DNA from: Rhodospirillaceae bacterium
Lineage (GTDB): Bacteria > Pseudomonadota > Alphaproteobacteria > MPNO01 > UBA2964
Length of the DNA stretch: 7,734 nucleotides
Reading direction: 5' to 3'
Assembly (NCBI GenBank): GCA_002724505.1
Contig: PBOV01000050.1
Location: 1 to 7,734, forward strand
Shown: positions 1 through 5,105 of the stretch, piece after piece
Layout: the number at the start of each line of letters is the position of its first letter
How positions within the stretch are numbered: the first letter of the stretch is position 1
Translations under genes and position numbers: made by a program
The notes under the pieces: model-generated
Told to the model about the DNA's origin: nothing
Seen by the model: the letters and a program-made list of their open reading frames with translations, nothing else
The model's database searches: none

Positions 1-7
1 AACCCTT

Positions 8-529
8 TTATTTTTTCTGACAGGCACGGTTAATAGCCTTGTGGGCCGCCGTAAATCCAGAAAGCGAATACCGATCTTTTGTAACTGTTCCCCGCTTCGA
101 CGTTCCGACAACATTCATAGATTTTCCTGCCCTCATCGCCGCAACTAGGGCAGCATCGTCTTGAGACCAAGCTGTCGCGCCGGCGGTGTACATAGAAAAT
201 GTTTTTTTATCGATTTTTACGCTTACAGCACTATCCTTCTTAAAGGTATAGCCAGCCGTAATAGAAACTTCATTACGGGCGTGGTTCGCCATCCGATGGG
301 TTACCTGCATATATGTCGGGCCACGGACCTTATATTTTCCCTCAGACTTCTGTGGTTTGCCGTGGATATAACAAATCTTTTTTTTCTTTTTACCCACTAT
401 ATGAACGGACCAATCTTTAAAAACGTTAGCTGATTTGACCCCAGAGCTTTGAACCGAAGTGCTCAAACCAGTAATAAATGAAGTCCCAAAAATTCCTAAG
501 ATTAAAAGCCTCTTCATTGCTAATGCCAT
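8..529 (-). CDS. IalB-family (invasion-associated locus B) secreted protein
   Basis: This is a 173-residue protein. Its N-terminus is a signal peptide: M5-K6-R7 followed by a hydrophobic stretch to about residue 22 and a Ser/Gly-rich region, so export to the periplasm is expected. The mature part opens with F37-K-D-W40, then a lysine-rich strand and C53-Y54, and ends in A-C170-Q-K-K. An F-x-D-W start, two well separated cysteines (possible disulfide C53-C170) and this length fit the IalB family, which is common in alphaproteobacteria and named after a Bartonella protein linked to erythrocyte invasion. In free-living relatives the role is unknown, so no virulence role should be read from the name. 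AAAGG and AAGGA lie just upstream of the first ATG (529); an in-frame ATG at codon 5 (517) also gives a normal signal peptide. It is the last gene of the minus-strand run, 35 bases after the methyltransferase. The family call is from memory of sequence style. Confidence 0.82.
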   Translation of the reverse strand: MALAMKRLLILGIFGTSFITGLSTSVQSSGVKSANVFKDWSVHIVGKKKKKICYIHGKPQKSEGKYKVRGPTYMQVTHRMANHARNEVSITAGYTFKKDSAVSVKIDKKTFSMYTAGATAWSQDDAALVAAMRAGKSMNVVGTSKRGTVTKDRYSLSGFTAAHKAINRACQKK

Positions 530-564
530 AAATCCTTACCTTTATTTTCCATCTAATCCGAGGT

Positions 565-1128
565 TTAACTGGATGTAGCTTTCTTTTGACGCCGACCCTC
601 TTTCTTTTTCCACACTGGGTCACCAAACGCATGTGCCGGGACCGGTTCAATCGGCCCACTCGGAACAACCGGGCGCGCGCCAAACCGACCAAGTGTCAGC
701 GTACGATCATACATCACGATCGCACCCGCGGTGGCAAGGTTAAGAGAAAATTGTGTCGGAATTTTAACAATATAATCACAGCATTCTTGAAGACTTGGCG
801 AGAGGCTGCCGCGTTCCATACCCAATACATATGCAGCGTTACGCGGATGCCGGAAACTTGGCAATTCAACGGCATCTTCAGTCAACTCTATCCCAACTAG
901 CGAACAACGATCTGGCAACTGAATTGAGTCGACATCACGAAATTTATAATAGGGTATCTGACCCGCCATATCCGAAGTATCAGATTTTATTAGGCGGGGG
1001 TCGAATTTGGAATTTATAGTGAATACAAAACCCGCCCCAAAACCGTGTGCGGTCCGAAACAAATTTCCAGCATTCATTGGTTTAGAAACCCCTTCAACAC
1101 CGATGCCAAAATATCCACGCATTCTCAT
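565..1128 (-). CDS. SpoU/TrmH-family (SPOUT) RNA 2'-O-methyltransferase
   Basis: This is a 187-residue stand-alone SPOUT domain, expected to move a methyl group from S-adenosylmethionine to a ribose 2'-OH in tRNA or rRNA. The three SpoU motifs are present in order: motif 1 N19-A-G-N-L-F-R25 followed by T-A; motif 2 Y-V-L-G-M-E-R-G at mid-protein; motif 3 F-S-L-N-L-A-T-A-G-A with the trailing M-Y-D-R, which forms the knotted cofactor pocket. There is no N-terminal L30e/L7Ae-like substrate domain, so the size is nearer TrmL than RlmB. The last 15 or so residues are strongly basic (W-K-K-K then R-R-Q-K-K) and may contact RNA. The target nucleotide cannot be deduced. The ATG at 1128 has AAGG five bases upstream; the ATG at codon 3 (1122) has AGG six bases upstream and gives the N-terminus M-R-G-Y-F-G-I-G that I remember for relatives, so it may be the true start. 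The sirtuin gene ends 66 bases upstream. Confidence 0.9.
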   Translation of the reverse strand: MRMRGYFGIGVEGVSKPMNAGNLFRTAHGFGAGFVFTINSKFDPRLIKSDTSDMAGQIPYYKFRDVDSIQLPDRCSLVGIELTEDAVELPSFRHPRNAAYVLGMERGSLSPSLQECCDYIVKIPTQFSLNLATAGAIVMYDRTLTLGRFGARPVVPSGPIEPVPAHAFGDPVWKKKEGRRQKKATSS

Positions 1129-1139
1129 CCTAGCCTTGT

Positions 1140-1190
1140 TAAAGAAAGTAACTTTGGTGGCCTATCCCATAAAATCTTATACTTTCTTTA
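1140..1190. repeat. 11-bp perfect inverted repeat in the sirtuin-methyltransferase gap
   Basis: TAAAGAAAGTA (1140-1150) is the exact reverse complement of TACTTTCTTTA (1180-1190), with 29 bases between. On the minus-strand transcript the stem begins four bases after the sirtuin stop codon and ends two bases before the CAAGG ribosome-binding region of the methyltransferase, so it almost fills the gap between them. It is A/T-rich and has no trailing T run, so it is not a normal intrinsic terminator. It could be an intercistronic RNA hairpin affecting processing or translation, or a protein-binding dyad. The repeat is seen directly; its function is unknown. Confidence 0.45.
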
Positions 1191-1194
1191 TAGA

Positions 1195-1953
1195 TCATTT
1201 CACACCAATAGCATCGCCCAAAGTGGCACCAATTTCTGAATTAAGGACTAAATCAGCATAACAATCGAGATCCGTAGGTTCCCGATTTAGGATAACTAAT
1301 ACAGCGCCGTTTTGAGCAGCCGTCTTTGGAAACCCGGCCGCGGGGTATACTTGAAGAGAAGACCCGATCGCAATAAATAAATCACAAGCGAGAGTTTCTT
1401 CTTGAGCTCGGCGCATTTGACCATCGGGCATGGGCTGGCCAAAGGAAATCGTTGCCGCTTTAAGCAGTCCGCCACAGGCAACGCAATCGAGGATAGTGCC
1501 TTCGCTCTGGAAGGCTTTTTGAATAGGTTCAAAATCATGACGTAATCCGCATGCTAAGCAGGTTGCGTACGTGCTATTTCCATGTAGCTCTATTATTTTT
1601 GTTTCGGGCACCCCAGATTTCAAATGCAGCCCATCGGTGTTTTGAGTAATTACTGCTGAGACCTTTCCGCTACTAACAAGTTTTTCAACAGCCCGATGCC
1701 CACGGTTCGGTTCCGCCCCCCCGAAGCCATAGGAGTCGTCGAATTTGCGCCGCCAAGATTCACGCCGCGCTTCTTCTGAAGAGATATATTCATCGTAAAG
1801 AATTGGACTATATTTAGACCAAACCCCACCGGGGCTACGAAAATCTGGAATACCAGACTCGGTGCTTATCCCTGCACCGGTGAACACAACGGCTCGTCTG
1901 CTATTTTCAAGCAACCGAGAAAAGTCTTTCAACCTCCAACTATCATCTTCCAA
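1195..1953 (-). CDS. Sir2-family NAD-dependent protein deacylase (sirtuin)
   Basis: This protein of about 252 residues (numbered below from an alternative TTG at 1968, five codons earlier) removes acyl groups from protein lysines using NAD, giving nicotinamide and O-acyl-ADP-ribose. The Rossmann signature G31-A-G-I-S-T-E-S-G-I-P-D-F-R44 binds NAD. T-Q109-N-T-D112-G-L-H follows, and E-L-H129-G-N holds the catalytic histidine. C137-x2-C140 and C162-x2-C165 are a complete zinc site. G202-S-S-L-Q-V-Y-P and N229-R complete the NAD pocket. The Tyr-x-x-Arg pair that marks CobB/SIRT5-type desuccinylases is not evident; the nearest residues are W72-R-R-K75, which suggests a deacetylase or other acyl preference. 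The start is chosen because GGAGG (1966-1962) sits eight bases before TTG 1953. GTG 1959 is too close to it, TTG 1968 has no such site, and TAA lies in frame just upstream, so there is no ATG start. The gene is 68 bases downstream of acetoacetyl-CoA synthetase, a member of a known class of sirtuin substrates. Confidence 0.93.
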   Translation of the reverse strand: MEDDSWRLKDFSRLLENSRRAVVFTGAGISTESGIPDFRSPGGVWSKYSPILYDEYISSEEARRESWRRKFDDSYGFGGAEPNRGHRAVEKLVSSGKVSAVITQNTDGLHLKSGVPETKIIELHGNSTYATCLACGLRHDFEPIQKAFQSEGTILDCVACGGLLKAATISFGQPMPDGQMRRAQEETLACDLFIAIGSSLQVYPAAGFPKTAAQNGAVLVILNREPTDLDCYADLVLNSEIGATLGDAIGVK

Positions 1954-1961
1954 TCTCACAA

Positions 1962-1966
1962 CCTCC
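1962..1966 (-). promoter_or_regulatory. Shine-Dalgarno site that sets the sirtuin start
   Basis: GGAGG on the minus strand lies eight bases before TTG 1953 but only two before GTG 1959, and overlaps the codons after TTG 1968. It therefore favours the TTG at 1953. No in-frame ATG exists between the upstream stop and this site. Confidence 0.6.
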
Positions 1967-2021
1967 AAGCAAAATTTTTATATCAACCAATGATGGTAGG
2001 GAGCACATAAATAGCACGCAA

Positions 2022-3974
2022 CTAACTTCGAAGTTCGGGCAAATCCCGAAAATTATCTAAGGCGCGGGGGTTAGCTAATGCTTCAGTATTGCGTACAGTC
2101 CGACCATGAATAACATCGCGCACAGCCAGCTCCGTAATTTTTCCGGATTTAGTCCGAGGAATATCGGATACGGCTAGAATTTTTTCAGGCAGGTGCCTTG
2201 GTGTAAGGTTGGACCGTATTTTCGATTTTATCTGTTTAGATAGGGTTTCATTCAAATTATTGCCATCACGCAACTTCACAAACAAGATGATCCGCGCGTC
2301 ACCCTCCCAATCCTGACTCACAGCAATTGCCTCCTCAATAGCCTCGAGCTGTTCTACCTGCCCGTAAATTTCTGCTGTACCAATCCGCACACCGCCGGGA
2401 TTGAGTGTTGAATCGGACCGTCCCTGAATAATCATTCCACCATTTTTAGTCATTGCAACCCAATCACCATGACACCAAACTCCTGGGAAACGTTCAAAAT
2501 ACGCCGCCATATAACGTTTATTATTTTCGTCTTTCCAAAACCCTATGGGCATTGAGGGAAAAGGCTTGCGGCATACCAATTCTCCCATTTCATCACTTAA
2601 CGAATTGCCCTCGGTGTCGTAAACCGCGACATCCATTGCCAAACAAACTGCTTGAATTTCGCCACGCCAAACCGGTCCGATTGGATTTCCGCCGACAAAA
2701 CAACCTACAATATCAGTTCCCCCGGAAATCGAAGACACACAAATATCAGATTTGATGTTCTCATAAATGAAATCAAAACTCTCTGGAACAAGCGGCGAAC
2801 CTGTCGACATCAGCACCCTAATACTGGAGAGATTATGGGTATTTTTAGGTTTAAGTTTTGCGTTCTTCACAGAATCAATAAACTTCGCGGATGTTCCAAA
2901 ATGTGTAACCTTGGCTTCTTCCGCAAAATCAAACAGACTATTCCCATCTGGATAAAAGGGAGAACCGTCATAAAGAATAATCGTTGCCTGGGCCGCCAAT
3001 CCTGAGACCAGCCAGTTCCACATCATCCAGCCAAGGGTAGTGAAATAAAAAACACGGTCACCTGGTTTCACGTCGGTCTGGAGAAGGTGATCTTTCAGAT
3101 GCTGGATCAGTGTCCCACCGGCACCATGCACGATACACTTAGGAATACCCGTCGTCCCTGACGAAAATAGAATATAAAGAGGGTGATTGAAGTCAAACCG
3201 TTCAAACTTAATCTCTTTTGCCTGATAAGTTTTAATAAATTCGGTTAGTGACACCTTGTTAGGATCGCTAATTGGTATGGCATTTTTGGGATCATATGGC
3301 AGGATAACAGCCTTAGTAATCGTAGGAAGGTTCGCACAGACTTCGTCAACGCGCGCCAAACAATCTATTGTCTTACCATTGTAAAAATATTGATCTGCGG
3401 CAAATAAAAGCTTGGGTTCAATTTGCCCGAACCGATCAAGAACCCCTTTACTGCCAAAGTCTGGGGAGCAGGAAGACCAAACAGCGCCCAGGCTAGCCGC
3501 AGCTAACATCGCAGCGATCGCTTCCGGTAAATTTGGCAAATATCCTGCAACACGATCACCGGCCTCAATTCCGGCATCTTCCATTGCTTGTTTTAAACGC
3601 GAAACGAGATCATAAAGCTCTGCGCCTGTCAGAATGCGTTCGACACCGGTTTCACCACGAAAAATCAGCACGGGATTATCATCTTTTTGCCGCAAAAGAT
3701 TCTCAGCGAAATTCAGGCGCGAATTGGGGAAAAATGTTGCACCAGGCATCTTTTCAGCATCACGCAATATGGTGCTCCCTGAAATGTCGCCCAACACGCC
3801 TGCAAAGTCCCAAAAGCTCAGCCAAAATTTTTCTAATTCTTCAACCGACCATTTGTGTAAAGCCGAATAGTCAGAACAGGAAAACCCCCACCGGTTTTGA
3901 ATTGCGCCCAGAAATTTAGTCAGGTTACTTGCTGCAATTTGATCTGGATTGGGTTGCCATAACTTTGTACTCAA
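2022..3974 (-). CDS. aacS: Acetoacetyl-CoA synthetase (acetoacetate--CoA ligase, AMP-forming)
   Basis: This 650-residue cytosolic enzyme is full length for its family. It activates acetoacetate with ATP and CoA to acetoacetyl-CoA, AMP and pyrophosphate, feeding ketone bodies or polyhydroxybutyrate breakdown products into thiolase and polyester or sterol-type metabolism. The N-terminus (L-W-Q-P then an F-x-x-W-S-F/S-x-x-D-F-A pattern) is typical of AacS rather than acetyl-CoA synthetase. The phosphate-binding loop is S271-S-G-T-T-G-I-P-K279, followed by the family-typical G-W-M-M-W-N-W. The hinge motif is G518-R-S-D-S-T-L-N-P-G-G-V-R. The C-terminal catalytic lysine is K612 in P-R-T-K-S-G-K-I. 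The start is TTG at 3974: GAAGGAG lies nine bases upstream and an in-frame TAA touches the TTG, so nothing upstream can be used. It is first in the minus-strand run, followed by the sirtuin, and diverges from the EamA transporter gene. Confidence 0.95.
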   Translation of the reverse strand: MSTKLWQPNPDQIAASNLTKFLGAIQNRWGFSCSDYSALHKWSVEELEKFWLSFWDFAGVLGDISGSTILRDAEKMPGATFFPNSRLNFAENLLRQKDDNPVLIFRGETGVERILTGAELYDLVSRLKQAMEDAGIEAGDRVAGYLPNLPEAIAAMLAAASLGAVWSSCSPDFGSKGVLDRFGQIEPKLLFAADQYFYNGKTIDCLARVDEVCANLPTITKAVILPYDPKNAIPISDPNKVSLTEFIKTYQAKEIKFERFDFNHPLYILFSSGTTGIPKCIVHGAGGTLIQHLKDHLLQTDVKPGDRVFYFTTLGWMMWNWLVSGLAAQATIILYDGSPFYPDGNSLFDFAEEAKVTHFGTSAKFIDSVKNAKLKPKNTHNLSSIRVLMSTGSPLVPESFDFIYENIKSDICVSSISGGTDIVGCFVGGNPIGPVWRGEIQAVCLAMDVAVYDTEGNSLSDEMGELVCRKPFPSMPIGFWKDENNKRYMAAYFERFPGVWCHGDWVAMTKNGGMIIQGRSDSTLNPGGVRIGTAEIYGQVEQLEAIEEAIAVSQDWEGDARIILFVKLRDGNNLNETLSKQIKSKIRSNLTPRHLPEKILAVSDIPRTKSGKITELAVRDVIHGRTVRNTEALANPRALDNFRDLPELRS

Positions 3975-3983
3975 TTAAAACCA

Positions 3984-3990
3984 CTCCTTC
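3984..3990 (-). promoter_or_regulatory. Strong Shine-Dalgarno site of aacS
   Basis: GAAGGAG on the minus strand, nine bases before the TTG start codon. It is a near-complete anti-16S match and supports translation from TTG, for which there is no upstream alternative because a TAA codon directly precedes it in frame. Confidence 0.7.
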
Positions 3991-4008
3991 GATACCTAGT
4001 AACGTCGG

Positions 4009-4071
4009 TACACTATCGACACTTCAAATTTGGTCCGACCCTAGCCTGGTCAGTGTCAAGAGCATAGTGTA
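4009..4071. promoter_or_regulatory. Nested dyad in the divergent aacS / EamA promoter region
   Basis: The 103-base gap between the two divergent genes holds two nested inverted repeats about one centre near 4040: TACACTAT (4009-4016) with ATAGTGTA (4064-4071), and inside it GACACT (4018-4023) with AGTGTC (4052-4057). At the centre GGTCCGACC (4032-4040) is itself a small palindrome. On the minus strand a perfect -35-like TTGACA occupies 4059-4054, inside the right arm, but I find no good -10 at the usual spacing. The arrangement fits an operator shared by divergent promoters, or a stem in a 5' leader. No regulator gene is present in the window to pair with it. Confidence 0.4.
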
Positions 4072-4077
4072 AAACTC

Positions 4078-4995
4078 ATGCCAACCCGACCTCAGATCCA
4101 CATTGGACTAAGAAACCTATCACCTGCAAACCAGGGAATAATCTGGACTATCGTCGCATCATTTTGCGTGGTTGCCTTTACCGCAATTGGTAAATATCTG
4201 ATGGCAGAACTTTCGGTACCGATGATTACCTTTTTCAGGTGTGTGTTTGGGGCGCTTTTTATTATACCTTGGATTGCCCGCGTGGGGCTGGTAGGCCTCA
4301 CTACTAAAAGACCGATACTTTTGGTTGCACGCGGTATCAACACTCTTATCGGGCTATATTGTGTCTTTTACGCAGTTGGGCTTTTGCCATTAGCCGATGT
4401 CGTAGCTATTCAATACAGCAAACCCATTTTTGCTTCCCTGGCAGCCGTTCTTGTTTTGCGTGAGATCATGTACGGTTCCCGTTGGCGCGCACTGATAATT
4501 GGTTTTATCGGTATGCTAATGATCATCCGGCCAGGTTTTACAGAATGGAATTTTGGTGTCTTGTTTGCTCTAGGTGCAATGGCAGCAGGAGCTTTTACAA
4601 CAATTTCTGTCAAGTTAATGACCCGCACCGAGCCCCCCGATCGCATCGTTGCCTATACGCTAATTGTTATGACGTTAGGGTCAGCAATTCCAGCAATTCT
4701 TGATTGGCAAACACCCAACCCAGAACAATTGCTGTGGTTAATTTTACTTGGAGGGCTGGCGACTGGTTTTCAGCGTGCGGTTGCGCGGGCTTACGCCGCA
4801 GCCGATGCAACAGTAGTTTTACCATTTGAGTTTGTGCGGCTCCTTATAGCGGTTACGTGTGGTTATTTAATTTTTGAAGAAGCACTAGATGGCTGGACAT
4901 GGGCCGGCGGCACTATAATTTTTATAGCGAGCGTTTATGTCGTTCGGGAAGAGGCAAAAAGAAGTTCCTTTCTTGATAGTAATAGCAAAAACTGA
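4078..4995 (+). CDS. EamA/DMT-family inner-membrane transporter
   Basis: This is a 305-residue, very hydrophobic protein with about ten membrane helices arranged as two EamA repeats (roughly residues 20-152 and 160-292). Typical features are the helix-2 phenylalanine-arginine pair (F-F-R-C) after T-A-I-G-K-Y, the first-half Q-Y-S-K-P-I-F followed by L-R-E at the helix-4/5 boundary, and the matching second-half P-F-E-F with F-E-E-A near the C-terminus. The family carries small metabolites such as amino acids, nucleosides or sugars by import or export; the substrate and direction here cannot be told. The C-terminus ends in a short polar, lysine-containing cytoplasmic tail. The ATG at 4078 is the first start and allows a 20-residue polar N-terminus before helix 1. 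No convincing Shine-Dalgarno site precedes it, and a -10-like CATAGT lies at 4063-4068, so the message might be leaderless or weakly translated. It diverges from aacS and is followed after 110 bases by the GMC oxidoreductase gene on the same strand. Confidence 0.92.
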   Translation: MPTRPQIHIGLRNLSPANQGIIWTIVASFCVVAFTAIGKYLMAELSVPMITFFRCVFGALFIIPWIARVGLVGLTTKRPILLVARGINTLIGLYCVFYAVGLLPLADVVAIQYSKPIFASLAAVLVLREIMYGSRWRALIIGFIGMLMIIRPGFTEWNFGVLFALGAMAAGAFTTISVKLMTRTEPPDRIVAYTLIVMTLGSAIPAILDWQTPNPEQLLWLILLGGLATGFQRAVARAYAAADATVVLPFEFVRLLIAVTCGYLIFEEALDGWTWAGGTIIFIASVYVVREEAKRSSFLDSNSKN

Positions 4996-5090
4996 CTAAA
5001 TTCCTCATAAAAACAAAAAAGTACTATCAAAACAGAATCGCAGCCGGGTGACTATCAATCCGGAAGGGGCGATACTGAATTATTTCTAAA

Positions 5091-5096
5091 AGAGGG
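5091..5096 (+). promoter_or_regulatory. Shine-Dalgarno site that supports the TTG start of the GMC oxidoreductase
   Basis: AGAGGG ends nine bases before TTG 5106. Reading back in frame from the TTG, a TGA is reached at 5076-5078 with no ATG, GTG or other TTG codon in between, so TTG is the only ordinary start that keeps the FAD-binding N-terminus. Confidence 0.55.
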
Positions 5097-5105
5097 CTAG
5101 TAATT

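Noticed and set aside
378..391. Run of eight T then five T on the plus strand, giving five lysines and an A-AAA-AAG slippery heptamer in the IalB-family gene.
   Set aside because: The zero frame gives a complete, well-formed family protein, and no useful product or stimulating structure for a -1 shift is evident. It is most likely just a lysine-rich strand.
3533..3919. A 128-codon open frame antisense to aacS.
   Set aside because: It lies wholly inside a strongly conserved enzyme gene, its composition (many His, Arg, Ser) is that of an antisense shadow, and it resembles no family I know.
5023..5058. ACTATCAA occurs twice (5023-5030 and 5051-5058) in the gap before the GMC oxidoreductase gene.
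   Set aside because: Eight bases repeated once in A/T-rich sequence can easily be chance; the spacing of 28 bases fits no known operator pattern and no dyad accompanies it.
4996..5105. CCGG...CCGG pairing between the EamA and GMC genes as a possible terminator.
   Set aside because: The stem is only four pairs with a long loop and no T run; the sequence does not resemble an intrinsic terminator.
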